From: Coenobita brevimanus
Lineage: Eukaryota > Arthropoda > Malacostraca > Decapoda > Coenobitidae
DNA length: 64,000 nucleotides
Direction: 5' to 3'
NCBI GenBank assembly: GCA_032717465.1
Contig: CM064712.1
Span: 20,296,717 to 20,360,716 of the forward strand
Part shown: positions 11,043 through 21,490 of the stretch, in pieces
How the letters are laid out: the number at the start of each line of letters is the position of its first letter
How positions within the stretch are numbered: position 1 is the stretch's first letter
Program-made: the position numbers and the translations under genes
Notes under the pieces: model-generated
What the model saw: only the letters and a program-made list of their open reading frames with translations
The model's database searches: none
What the model was told of the DNA's origin: nothing

Positions 11043-12010
11043 GAGGAAGAGAAGGATGTACGAGTGGAAGATGGGAGCGTGTAGGCGTACTAGAGGAGGG
11101 CGTAGATGAAGCAACAGTGTGTTGAAAAGGCTGAAAAAATGAGTGGAATTGCAGAGGGAGTGTGTGGAAGAGCACTGACAGTATATGAAGGAGCAAAGAC
11201 GGTGGGTGAAGAGGCAGGGGAAATGTGTGTGGAGGAAGACTGTGGAAATGGCTAACAGTAGAGAGCAACAAGACGTTCTCAGCCTATTTGTGTGTATATA
11301 CTTAGCCCGTCTGCTCCTAATGGGTCTTTTGTTAGTATTCTGCCTATGCGAAAAGTGAGGGCTGCTGGATTATATTTTTATTTATTTTTTTTTTAAATCT
11401 GTGATTCTGAGTTAAGGGCACAAACCGTTCGTAATATACCATTTGCAGAAACTGCTGAAAGCAAATACATGAAGAGGGTTATATAAAGATTACTCACTGA
11501 CTATTTCAGGTGGCCGCATTTTAATGAAGAATACTTATATTTGACAACATGTGCATGTCTGAGGAACATGTTTCATTAATTCATATCGACAGATAAAAAT
11601 TGTATAAATATAATCTACTTCATTACCTTTGATATGAAAAATAACTGCTGGATATACAAACTTTGTATGTACTGGTATATATTTTACACAAGTATTTATA
11701 TATAATATATTGGGATAAGCAATATATTATACTTCTTTTATAGCTCAGGTTTTGTTTTTATCTTGCCACTTTTGTTTTTAACTTTATTAAAAGAAATGGC
11801 ATCCATCTTACGTGTAACAAATGACGATCTTGTGTGGATGATTTTTCTGTCAGGTGGATCCAAAAACCGTGAATGCATGAATGCTTAATGATTAGATACA
11901 TGAACTAATTCACCGGGTAAGCTGTTCATAGCTTTCTTACTTTTATGCTTTTCTATTACTTTTATGCTTTCCTATTGCTATTTCATATTCTTACTCTTGT
12001 CTAGTTACAA
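11040..12010. other. Unassigned, AT-rich from 11340
   Basis: No gene or terminal repeats recognised on either strand. Confidence 0.5.
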
Positions 12011-12062
12011 GCGGCGGCAAAGGCGACGACGACGACGACAACGACGACGACGATGATGACAT
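12010..12062. repeat. (ACG)n/(GAT)n trinucleotide tract
   Basis: GACGACGAC repeats pass into GATGATGAC. Confidence 0.9.
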
Positions 12063-12629
12063 TGATGATGGCTTTAGAATAAAATTTTACTCCACTCCCT
12101 TGTTTATTTTAATAAACAGGTACTTCCTTCTTTAGTCACATTTTTTTTCCACTCGGACATTATCTCCTACTCGTAATTCATCGTACCATTAAGCGCGACC
12201 AAAATACAAATTAGTCTTTAAAAATATCATATATAAAACTCAATTTCTATTTCATATTAAGACCACTATTCTAGAAGTGATAGGCAAACGTACGGCAGAA
12301 ACAATCAGGTTACCTTTGAGGTTTATTTTCTGCAAATTAGCGAGGTAACATAAGCAGTGAAATCAGTACCATTAGATGTACTGAAGCAGTTTAAAAATAA
12401 CTTCCAGTTGTCATGTAGTGGAAAGAGAAACACCTGACATTAGGGACGCTCACCTCCTGCCGCTTTGTACGTAATAAGGAACTTAAATATTCCATGACAA
12501 AACCTCTTCAGTTCAACCATATTTATGTATCAGTTCTCCTAAATAAATAAACTACAAGGACATAAAGTGCAGCAATAATGAATACTGCACTTTCATCCAT
12601 CCACCTATCCACCCATCATCCAATCCTAC
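12063..12629. other. Unassigned sequence
   Basis: No gene or repeat relative was recognised in the window. Confidence 0.5.
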
Positions 12630-13040
12630 GTTGCCCCCATGAGGAGCGTAGGAGCCCGGGGCTAGGCAAGTTGGTCCTGATATTTAAGATGAGAGTGACC
12701 AGCCTCACTCATCCCTGAGTGGCATTACGTGAGCAATAAACCCCAAACATCCCTTGGATTTAAACCTCGACCGGCTCAGTACGACTGGAGCACCATAATT
12801 ACCCACTAAACCAGGCGCCATGATTTGGTTGTATGGTTACATCCCAGCGTAATAAATGGTTTCCTGGTGTACAGACATCCATTTGGCTTGTCACGCAGTG
12901 TAGAGTCACCCCTAGGCAGAAGGAAGTGGATAGAATGAAGGAAAGAGAGGAAGGAAGGAAGAGGAAAGGGCAGACACCCAAAGCAGCACTACATCGGGTG
13001 AGTGGGTGGCGAGCGCCCCCACCTACCATCATACACTTTC
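12630..13040 (-). mobile_element. tRNA-derived SINE family 1, copy 1
   Basis: On the minus strand the segment near 12822-12755 reads like a tRNA: a type-2 promoter A box (tggtttagtgggtaattatg) followed about 40 bp later by a B-box-like ggtcgaggtttaaatcc. Sequence on both sides is shared with the copy at 45365-45690, for example gagcgtaggagcccggg against gagcgtaggggcccggg at one end, and gggtggcgagcgccccc against gatggtgaacgccccc at the other. About 400 bp, no coding capacity; tRNA type not assigned. Confidence 0.72.
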
Positions 13041-13121
13041 ATCAACTTAACCAAATACTGTAGCTCGTCATTATTCCCATGGTATTTCCTTGCTTTGTCT
13101 TTGGTTGGTCAGAAGTAGAAC

Positions 13122-13347
13122 TGGACCCCGCATTCTCCTCTGTTAAGAAAGCTCCCTGACACCTTTTTCTAAACGATTTATATTGATTATTACACCTTCC
13201 TGTCTTCTTCTGTGTTGCACAAGTCCTTCCTACATCGCCATACACTGCAAATGTAGCATACAAATGGATATTACCCAGCCATATCTAAAACAAATCGTTA
13301 AGGTAGAGGTGTTAGGGAGCCTCCTTAACCGAAGAGAATACGAATCC
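13122..13347. mobile_element. MITE family 1, copy at 13.1 kb
   Basis: The left arm (about 13128-13180: cattctcctctgttaagaaa, then gctccctgacacc) is inverted relative to the right arm (about 13295-13347: ggtgttagggagcctcctta, then accgaagagaatacg). The centre holds the family phrases ttatattgattattacacc and ggatattacccagccatatc. About 225 bp, non-coding. Confidence 0.78.
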
Positions 13348-13539
13348 TATACTGGGCCCCTTTACAGTGTAGGGGTAAGACATGTCACACTACATGACCT
13401 GCAACGGACTGGCTAGGTAGGCTGAAATTTACAGACGAACCCAGAGTATCATAGTTCAGTTACCCTTGTGAATATTCGTTACTTTATTCTATGCTGCATT
13501 AATAGAAAAGAACATGTACCAAGCTGACATGTATAGTAT

Positions 13540-13960
13540 AATTTATAACTTGTTGGCACCTCTTAGTGTGTCACGATCTTCTGCCACATTCCTCACACTT
13601 CTACTTCGGGGGTCTCCAAGCAGGACTTCATTCCATACCTTCCTCGGCCTACCTCTGGGTATCTTTTCTTCACATTTATTCACATTTATACCTGTGACCC
13701 TCCTCAACCAGCCACCTTTCCCATTCCTCTCAGCGTGTCCACAGCATCTTAGCCTACCCGTTTACATCACTTCATTAAGCCATATCTCTCGCAGGCTAAT
13801 ACACTGCCCTTACTTCTGTTATTCAGAGACGCAGTTCTCATGCACTTCTTTCTGTAAGCTACGTTCCAGTATGCCTTTAACCTCCTCCCTGAATTACCCA
13901 ATTTCACGTTTGTACAGTATAATATTTTTCACATGGGAAGTTCAATTAGCGCGAAAGTAG
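13540..13960 (-). mobile_element. LINE 3' fragment (RTE-like C-terminal end), minus strand
   Basis: Minus-strand translation of about 13750-13570 gives RLRCCGHAER, GGWLRRVTGINV and RGRPRKVWNEVL, the pattern R-GH-ER...RGRP-K-W that ends the ORF of RTE-like LINEs (compare RWFGHMERM and RGRPRIGWMDSV in family B). It is diverged from families A and B, so it probably belongs to a separate family. The plus-strand open frame across it (13514-13960) is a shadow. Confidence 0.6.
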
Positions 13961-14164
13961 AGCCCCTTCATGATCAGGAGAGGGAACAGCTCTTAAAACT
14001 CCGTCATCAACTTCTCATTCTAGTAACAAAACTAGGTCCATCCTCTTCCCCTCCTCCTGCCCTCAGCGTGTCTCCCAGGTAACAAAACTCGACACGCACT
14101 CCATTCAGCTGTCATCCGAAACAACACTATCCATTCTATCGCCAAAGTCCCAAATACCCCCCCT

Positions 14165-14905
14165 CCCAACACACATGTAATCAAGTTTGGTAAAAGCTGA
14201 AAAAGACCTGATTGGGATTATAAGTTAGGAAGTAAAATCCTACACACATCAGAAAAAGAGAAGGACCTAGGTGTGATTATCAATAACAGACCATCTCCGG
14301 CTGACCAAATCAGTGAGAAGGTACGGAACATGTATACACTGCTTGCAAATATGAGAATAGCATTCACATACATAAATGAAGACATGCTAAGTTAGATAAT
14401 ACCATCATTCATCAGACCAACCCTGGAGTATGCGTCAGTAGTCTGGAGTCCTCATCTCAAAAAACACATAGACAAGATTGAAAAAGTTCAAAGGGCCGCT
14501 ACAAGATGGATACCAAGCTTAAGGGATCTAGGCTACGAAGAAAGACTAGAAATACTGAATCTACCTACACTACAGGAGAGAGGGAAAAGAGGAGACATGA
14601 TTATAATAAATGAATGCATATCAGGGAAGGAGAAAATAGACATACTGTAAATGATTACATAACCTATGGAGAAGCATCAGCAAGAGGACACTGCAAAAAA
14701 TTGCATAAAAAGTGAGGCGATAAAGACGTAAGGAAATTTAGTTTCCCAAATAGGGCAATTGATCAGTGGAATGCACTACCGAATGAAATAGTGTGTGCCA
14801 AAACAACTCATAATTTTAAGAATATGTACGATAAAAATGGTTTAAGACATGGGACAGTACGAGCTTGACTCCTTCCTGTAGAGACACAGTTAGGTAAGAA
14901 CAAAC
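14165..14905 (+). mobile_element. LINE family D (CR1-like), 5'-truncated and decayed
   Basis: Plus-strand translation gives KEKDLGVIINNR, SFIRPTLEYASVVWSPHL, IEKVQRAATRWIPSLRDLGY and GKRGDMI, matching the minus-strand copy at 55257-58720 closely. Several stops interrupt it (near 14195, 14394 and 14648). The 3' end carries cagttaggtaagaac, one copy of the terminal unit that is tandemly repeated at the end of the larger copy. It contains only the RT C-terminal region. Confidence 0.88.
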
Positions 14906-15640
14906 TTTCTTGGATCTGATTGTGGTTCGTTACTTTGAAACCGTAACTTCAGGAGGAAGAGGGTAATGAAGGCGGAAATAAACATCGCTATTTGTTCAGT
15001 CATTTTGACTTGCTACCACCATGGCTTCAACCTATAATAATAAATAAAAATTACTTATTCAAAAGCTACAATTTCGATAAAAAAATGCTACAATTACGAT
15101 TAAAAAAAAGGAAAAATGCATTTCACTACACATATAGATATTCCGATTTTTAGAAGTACTGCTGCTGCCATATTATGTAGCTCAGTTCCTTTGATCAGTA
15201 TGAGCAGAACCAAGTGTTCTTAAATTTAAGAATATTGCCGCTGTCGATAATTTTATAGTAATCTGATTTAATTCTAGTATTACGGGAGATGGTGTGTTCC
15301 CGTTACGTAATACTGTGAAGGTGACTGCGTATGGCGACTTGTCCTTGTTGACTAACCTGAATGTGCCGCCATCTACCTTTAACAGTAGTAAGAGTACATC
15401 CCTTATGGACCCATTTATTGCACTTTGTGCAAAGAACAGAACTAAATCTATGGGTTTAAATACATGGGCAATATTCATGTGTATTCACATCATATCGTGC
15501 TTGCAATTTTTATGTAAATCTAGTTTTGCACCATAATGCTGGTTACACCTCTGCGCCGTCCTCTCCCTCCCGCCTCACCAGACTCCCTATACACATTCTG
15601 ACTCTGGTACTCTTCCCACCACTTACGAATTAACTTACTT
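14906..15640. other. Unassigned sequence with overlapping open frames
   Basis: Open frames of 98 codons (15182-15478, minus) and 80 codons (15294-15536, plus) overlap each other. Neither shows a recognisable domain. I see no basis for calling either a gene, though an old transposon fragment is possible. Confidence 0.4.
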
Positions 15641-15641
15641 T

Positions 15642-15644
<3 letters not shown>

Positions 15645-15689
<45 letters not shown>
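15645..15689. repeat. (CT)n microsatellite
   Basis: About 22 CT units. Confidence 0.95.
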
Positions 15690-15692
<3 letters not shown>

Positions 15693-16204
15693 TTATGTGA
15701 TTTCTCTTTTTCCTTTTCATAGTATCACTCCAATTCTTTATCTGTTCTTTCCATTACCTAGTCTCTTATGATCTGTTCTGTTTTATTCTTTACCTTCCGT
15801 CTCTCTTCTCTAGCCCCTGTCTAGGTATGGTCTCCTCTTCACCCTCTTCCTTATCCTACTCCCTGCTTACCTGTCCCTACCTATCTGTGGTCTTCTCCTT
15901 CTAGCTGTCCCCACAAAGCTGTGGTCTCCCTCCTCCTCCTCCTCCTCCTCCAGCTTAATGAGGGACACCTAAACAAACCCAGCATTTGCACGGGAAGGAT
16001 GTCGGTAATTAGTACGGGCACTATCTGCTTCCTTTCCTCACTTTTTTCTTCTTTCCCTTTCTTCCTCTCCTCTTCCTCTTCCCTCCTCTTCTTTTTGTCT
16101 CTCCCGGCACTAGGGAGAGAGGAAAAATGGTTCATACACCTGGTAACACAAAGGGATGGGATGTTTCCTAACAGCCCAAAATGTTTTACCGCCATAGCCA
16201 TATA
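15690..16204. other. Pyrimidine-rich unassigned sequence
   Basis: C/T-rich stretches (15780-16110) with CTC and TTC triplets produce long low-complexity frames; no gene is supported. Confidence 0.5.
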
Positions 16205-16382
16205 TATATTACATATTTAAATAATAATAATAAGTATCGTTGTTGTTAGTGTTGCTCTTGTTGCTTATGTTGATATTATTATTTCCTTCTTCTTCTCCTT
16301 CTTCTTCTTTCTCTTCTTCTTCTTTTTCTTCCTATTATTGTTATCATTATTACTATTATTATCATTATCATCATCATTATTA

Positions 16383-16414
<32 letters not shown>

Positions 16415-16500
16415 TATTATTTTTGAGAAGAAGTAGTACTAGTAATGGAAGTAGTAATTGTGGTAGTAGAAGCAGTAGTAGCAGTAGTAGTGGTATTGTC
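16205..16500. repeat. Mixed trinucleotide tract (AAT, TTC, TTA, AGT)
   Basis: Successive patches of AAT, TTC, TAT/TTA and GTAGTA repeats run over about 300 bp. Confidence 0.85.
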
Positions 16501-17224
16501 TTCTAGTTGTCTTGATAATGTAATATACCTGTAGATGTTTAAGACTATGTATATAACCCCTTCAGTGAGAGTGTCTCCCAAACCAGTTAAAACCGTTTTG
16601 TGGTAGAAGTGAAATTAAAATATCACTGAAATGAATGGAGCAATGGTAGTAACTTGTATATATCTCTTTCACTATGATGGTCTTATCTATGCTGAATCAA
16701 ACTGCTTGGCCGGAACTAGAAAACTGTTTAAATGACACCCGTATAAAACAAAACATGGTATACTTCCACGTTGCGGATGCAGAGGTCGTTTTACATATGC
16801 CTCCCACCAAAATCATTTTTGCATGGATGAGAGTTTGAATGCAAATATGTAACGCATTGTTGACTATACTACTTTCAGCATTTTTTTCTTCTTCTTCGGG
16901 GATACGTTGCGGTGACGATTTATATTCCTTTATTGCTGCTGCAGCCAGACCACCTTATGCAGCTTAGGGCAGGCATAGGTGCAGTGGTGTTATCACAGGA
17001 CGCATACATGGTGTGAGAAACCCCTAGATGTGAAGAGGATATGGCTTTGTGTTGTGCGATTGATTTTGTGAATGTGATGTGGTTTTGTGTTGTGATGTAT
17101 GTGCACCGCTATTGTGTGTGAAGTAGGGCGTGTGCGAGGTGTGAGTAACGTGATTTTGTGAGACTGAAGATGTTGTGACAGAATCAAGTCGTAAGAAAGA
17201 TGAATTATTTCAAAAGTAACGTGG
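16501..17224. other. Unassigned sequence grading into GTG-rich repeat
   Basis: No gene was seen. From about 17030 the sequence is TGTG-rich and looks like a degraded edge of the minisatellite that follows. Confidence 0.5.
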
Positions 17225-17577
17225 CATAAGTGTAACATGGTGGTGTGAGTGATGTAGTATGAGTATAAAATGTGAGTGATGTAGTGTGAGTATAAGATGT
17301 GAGTGATGTAGTGTGAGTATAAGATTGTTGTGAGTGATGTAGTGTGAGTATAAGATGTTGTGAGTGATGTAGTGTGATTATAAGATATTGTGAGTGATGT
17401 AGTGTGAGTATCAGATGTTATGAGTGATGTAGTGTGAGTGTCAGATGTTGTGAGTGATGTAGTGTGAGTGTCAGATGTTATAAGTGATGTAGTGTGAGTA
17501 TAAGATGTTGTGAGTGATGCAGTGTGAATATCAGATGTTGTGAGAGATATAATGTGAGTATAAGACGTTGTGAGTGT
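17225..17577. repeat. Minisatellite, about 27-30 bp unit (block 1)
   Basis: At least eleven imperfect units of the form gtgagtgatgtagtgtgagt plus ataagatgtt. Related blocks occur at 20738-20922 and 21801-22310. The DNA transposon at 17580-20735 is inserted at the end of this block. Confidence 0.92.
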
Positions 17578-17580
17578 TAG

Positions 17581-17862
17581 TCCTGGACCTGCTTATAAGA
17601 CTCGCTTGCAACTCTTCCGGGACAGATTTTGAAGCCTGGTCTGAGTTACTGGGCCATTTGTCTTTATGTATCACACAGGTGCTTTCTCGGGACTGGCTGC
17701 AAATGGCCGCTAGGGGTGAAAATCCAAAATATACGTTTTCAACTACTCATATTATAAATACATGTTATACCTCATTTATCGGTTTTTGGGTACGAGGAAT
17801 CCAGTCGTGACATCATATTAGTGATTGGAGATGAAGGACATATGATAAGGTCAAGGTCAAAA
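17581..17862. repeat. Left terminal inverted repeat of the DNA transposon
   Basis: About 280 bp, inverted and imperfectly matched to 20434-20734. The innermost part contains ataaggtcaaggtcaa, with two AGGTCA half-sites. The right arm keeps one (ttgacctta). Confidence 0.88.
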
Positions 17863-18412
17863 TGCAAAATACTGAAAAAATTCTACACATATCGAGCATC
17901 GAGGTGCATAAAATTATGTATGAGTATAATTTACAAAGCGAGTTGTATCTGATAGTTTTATGTGAAATCATGATCATGCTCTGGATATCAGTCTCATTTT
18001 TGCAAGAGTATTATAAATAATCAATTTGCCAATAAGATTATTTCAAGTTCTACAGGTGTATGGTGCCTGAATCTGTCGACACAATGCATGCTTACTGTTT
18101 TATTTAATTTTTTTCGCAAAGAATTTTTTTTTTTTAATATACAGGATGTACCCAGGGAGAAGATAGAAGCCAAAGTTTTGAACCGTTAGTGTCCTGTAAT
18201 TTATATAAAGTTTTCTATATAGGCTTCTAAACATGTGGGAAAGAAAGCTGTGTTTTCCGGATGGTCTTGGGACACCCTTTATGTAACAAATATAGCATGG
18301 ATAAGTTGTTATTCATAACACAAAGACATTTATTATCTGAGTAATTTACTGACTATCTTGTAAATTACGTTTTACAATGTGTAATACACCCTTTCTCATT
18401 GTTTTAGTGAGA

Positions 18413-18950
18413 ATGTCGGAGACCAGCAGCCATAAGTCTATTTCTATGGAAGCGCCTGCTGGAGTGCTACTAAGAAGTAGTATCTCACCAGAGTTTGATC
18501 AAAGAAAATGCATTATTTGTCAGGCACCTGGTAGTCAGACAAATAAACTAACACACCAGACAGAAGCAGGTATAGACAGCTTGAATCGTGCTGCATCAAT
18601 CAGAAAATATGTGGTCAGCAAAAGATTCAAAGCTGCATAAAAAGAAGGCACACCATATGTCTACCACAACACAAACAAGTGTTTCAAGTAGTATACACAT
18701 AAGAAGAAACTGGAGTCAGTAGAACACGCAGGAGATGTAGCTGTGGAGGAAATGGAATTGACAGATACTGAATCTACACAGCCCATGCTGCGCCGCAGTT
18801 CTGTCACGCCAAGGGACGCAGCGAGTTCAAAGAAAGACCCGAGGCAACTGAAATGTGTTGTGTGTGGCAGTGATAGGGTACAGGTGAAACATGAAACAGT
18901 ATGAGAAAAATTCAGAATTAGTGAACCAGATGCAGCAAAAAAAATCTTGA
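18413..18950 (+). pseudogene. Transposon protein N-terminal zinc-finger region (broken)
   Basis: From the Met at 18413 the frame gives a Ser-rich start and then RKCIICQAP, the first Cys pair of a putative zinc site. Stop at 18638. After a frameshift, YVYHNTNKCF supplies a His-Cys pair. Further on, RQLKCVVCG gives a second Cys pair, to be completed by YCHKICIRHF in the next open frame. Two C2HC-like sites are therefore suggested. In-frame stops lie near 18691 and 18902. This looks like the DNA-binding part of the transposase-like protein; function is inferred from its position inside TIRs. Confidence 0.65.
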
Positions 18951-19720
18951 TTGCTGCAAAACATTTGAAAGCTGAGGTGTTCTGTAGAGTTGCTGAGTTG
19001 AACAATATTGAGGATGTATTTGCTTCAGATCTATATTGCCATAAAATCTGTATCAGACATTTCTTGCGTAAGTATGAGCATGATGTACAGTCCACCAGCA
19101 GTATTCCCTATGAAGACTGTAAGTCAACTGCCGCAATTAGGAAAACTTTATTCTTGCAAGCATTAGAGCATATTGAACCTTTATTGCAAAAAGGGTATGG
19201 GTTTACTGTAAAAGACATTACTAGCTGTATGTATCATTTAGATGACACTGTAGATTTTATCATTTACAATCGAGATGTAAAAAAGTTGCTTGATGACCAC
19301 TACGGTGATCGTATTCAATTTGCTCCAAATCAGAGGCGAAATGAATCTGAAATAGTTTTCTCATCCATCACAGCTGCAGATCTAGCTTCTAAGATTAAAA
19401 ATCTTGACATCATTAAAAATATTGGTGAAATACTGAACAAGGTATCTAAGCAAGTTAATTATGGCCTAGACAACAAGTTCTGTGATGCTGAGGAACTCAG
19501 GAATTCTTGGGAAAACAATCCAATGCCGGATGAATGGCTGACATATTATTCAGCACTGTATGATATTCCCAAAACTATTATGGCCAACATAGAAGCTGTG
19601 CAAATGCGAGATGAGGAAGATGCAGACTTTGATGATAGCAAGGGTGGCAATGGAACTTTTTCTGATGAAAAGGAAAGGTTGGCTTTTAGAAATAGGCATT
19701 CATTTCCAGATGGCATATAA
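18947..19720 (+). pseudogene. Transposon-encoded protein, central region (unknown superfamily)
   Basis: A 257-codon open frame with ordinary codon use and no repeats. It opens within the zinc-finger region (LYCHKICIRHFLRKYEHD) and continues as a predominantly helical, charged segment without a motif I can name, ending DDSKGGNGTFSDEKERLAFR. A frameshift near 19700 moves the coding sequence to another frame (MAYNLIHHGRRKTPLH, 19695-19745). I recognise the style of zinc pairs followed by H-x-RSK-L-LN-G-SY as recurring in uncharacterised invertebrate proteins, but I cannot name the family with certainty. Confidence 0.7.
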
Positions 19721-19779
19721 TCTTATTCACCATGGCCGAAGGAAAACACCACTCCACACAATGTTAGGACAATATATAT

Positions 19780-20389
19780 ATGGGAAACACGCAGTAAGGA
19801 GATGCTCACAACACTAAACAGGTAAGGGATTTCTATCAGCTACAATGAAGTGAAACGATCAAGAAATCTCATGTGTGCCTACACAGCACAGTCAACAGAA
19901 ACTAATGGTGTGCCTATTCCAAGCCACTTTTCTGATGACGGTTGGGTATTGGGTGCCTTTGATAATGAAGACTTTGAGGACAATTCCTCTGTTTCAGGTA
20001 TCCACAGCAAACATTACACTGCACAAGTACTCTACCAGGAGACCACTGCACCCCCGAAGTCTAAACCTACTGTATCAAGCACACATCTCTCAAAATTTTC
20101 ACGACCTTCAAAGGAAAAACTTCCTTGTCAAATTGTACCCACATACCACAAACCTGTGGTGAAACCTGCATTACCTCCCAACTTTTTGCTGATGGAAAAA
20201 CTTCATGTGGACATTATATCCAACTCTGAGAAAGCTGTGGAGCAGGCAGCAAATACCGAGTTCCTCATCTCAATTGTTAGCTGTGGACTCCCACATTCAG
20301 CTCCTAGTCATGGCGAACTACCACCTTGGGGTGGTATTCATGCCCTTATCACTCATGAAACACTGGTAGTTTGTTTCTTGTATCTGTAA
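19780..20389 (+). pseudogene. Transposon-encoded protein, C-terminal portion, truncated
   Basis: Translation gives TRSKEMLTTLNR, a stop, then GISISYNEVKRSRNLM and, in the long frame from 19850, VPIPSHFSDDGWVLGAFDNEDFED followed by GIHSKHYTAQVLYQ. The layout (RSK-x-L-x-LN-x-G-x-SY, then an acidic stretch, then H-x-TAQVLYQ) continues the protein begun at 18413. The frame ends about 45 bp before the right TIR with LVVCFLYL, so much of the protein C-terminus appears missing by internal deletion, and no DDE-type catalytic core can be pointed to. Confidence 0.6.
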
Positions 20390-20433
20390 AACTTATATTT
20401 TGGTAATTTCTGGTATTTTTTTTTATTTTTAAT

Positions 20434-20734
20434 GTTGACCTTAGCATATGCATATGGCCTTGAATCAAAAAAATGATGTCACGACTGGATTCCTCATACC
20501 CAAAAACCCATAAAATGAGGTATAACATGTATTTACAAGGTGAGTAGTTGAAAACTTATACTTCCCCTAGGCTACCGGCGGCCATTTTTGGATTTTCACC
20601 CCTAGCGGCCATTTGCAGCCATTCCCGAAAAAGCACCTGTGTGATACATAAATACAAATGGTCCAGTAACTCAGACCAGGCTTCAAAATCTGTCCCGGAA
20701 GAGTTGCAAGTGGGTCTTATGAGCAGGTCCAGGA
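20434..20734. repeat. Right terminal inverted repeat of the DNA transposon
   Basis: Inverse of 17581-17862. Shared blocks: atgtcacgactggattcctc, aaatgaggtataacatgta, cctagcggccatttgcagcc and cttcaaaatctgtcccgga. It differs by point changes and small indels, including an extra gctaccgg segment at about 20571-20580. Confidence 0.88.
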
Positions 20735-20737
20735 TTA

Positions 20738-20922
20738 TGTGTAGTATGAGTATAAAATGCTAGTGTGTAGTGTGAGTATAATATGCTGTGAGTGATGTAG
20801 TGTGAATATAAGATGTGAGTGATGTAGTGTGAATGTAAGATGCAAGTGATGTAGGGTGAATATAAAATGCAAGTGGTGTAGTGTGAATACAAGATGTGAG
20901 TGATATGGTGTATCACGGAGTG
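20738..20922. repeat. Minisatellite block 2
   Basis: Continuation of the 17225-17577 array (gtgagtgatgtagtgtgaat plus ataagat), placed directly after the right TIR, as expected if the transposon split one array. Confidence 0.9.
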
Positions 20923-21490
20923 CGATAGGCACTCCGTAAGTAGGAATGACGCAGGTTCAAATGGCGTCCTGTACAGTAGTACATAAGGTATAGGAGCATT
21001 CGCGCGAAAACGGTCGCAAAGCCCAGTTCTAACCTTGTGAACTAAAAGATCTTCTCTATTCAAGTGCAAAACTACTCAGAATGTCTTGCTAACCTTCATA
21101 AGAGTCACAAAATCGAACCGCAAAAATATCGATTTCGTTCTTTCTTTCTTCTTCATCAGTCATAACTCCAAAACAAAGAGGCATAAGCGAGCGTACTATA
21201 CGCCAAAATGTTTCTTGTCAAGTGTAGGTGTCTCTTTTCATGTTTAGAAAAGCATTTGGGCTACGGTTCGCGAGTTACGGCCTGAAAACAGCAACGCAAT
21301 CACCCATAAGTACTCCATTTTGCGCAATATTGGTTAGCTATAGCTAGTTCACAGTTAAAGAAAGTACCAAAGCCCTACTTTTCACGGGAAGGTACCCTCG
21401 TTTTCTGTCTTTCAGTATGCTATGCATGTAATAATCCAAATCTAAAACTTACTTTATGCATAATTATACTTCCACAAAAAGATCATAAAC
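20923..21490. repeat. Dispersed repeat (relative at 37405-37560) plus unassigned sequence
   Basis: The first ~190 bp (20935-21110) is a diverged relative of 37405-37560: ggaatgacgcaggttcaaat against gggatggcgcagtttcaaaa, then ggtataggagcattcgcgcg against tgtataggggcgcgtgcacc, then gctaaccttcataag against gctaaccttcgtag. The phrase caggttcaaat is B-box-like, but no convincing tRNA fold was found. The rest to 21490 is unassigned. Confidence 0.6.

Larger units (their letters stand above)
17580..20735 (+). mobile_element. DNA transposon with ~280-bp terminal inverted repeats
   Basis: The left terminus (17581 onward: tcctggacctgcttataaga) is the inverse of the right terminus (ending 20734). Matching runs inward through gggacagattttgaagcctg, ggtgaaaatccaaaat, tacatgttatacctcattt and gaggaatccagtcgtgacat, to about 17862 on the left and 20434 on the right. 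Candidate target duplication is TA (17578-17579 and 20736-20737) or TTA(G/T); flanks do not decide it. The interior (18370-20390) encodes a broken two-zinc-finger protein. Long TIRs plus a single internal coding region indicate a cut-and-paste-type element; the superfamily is not identified. It sits within a minisatellite that continues on the far side. Confidence 0.88.

Noticed and set aside
10675..11271. 198-codon minus frame with THTH runs, and many VCVC/THTH/IYIY frames elsewhere
   Set aside because: Direct translation of GT, AC or TA microsatellites.
15182..15536. Overlapping 98- and 80-codon frames on opposite strands
   Set aside because: Neither shows a family motif; could be chance or an old transposon fragment.
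18947..19720. Interpretation of the 257-codon frame as a host gene
   Set aside because: It lies centrally between 280-bp inverted repeats, its continuation is frame-broken, and zinc-site pieces lie in adjacent broken frames.
20930..20975. Possible tRNA gene (caggttcaaat resembles a B box)
   Set aside because: No matching A box at proper spacing and no cloverleaf that I could pair.
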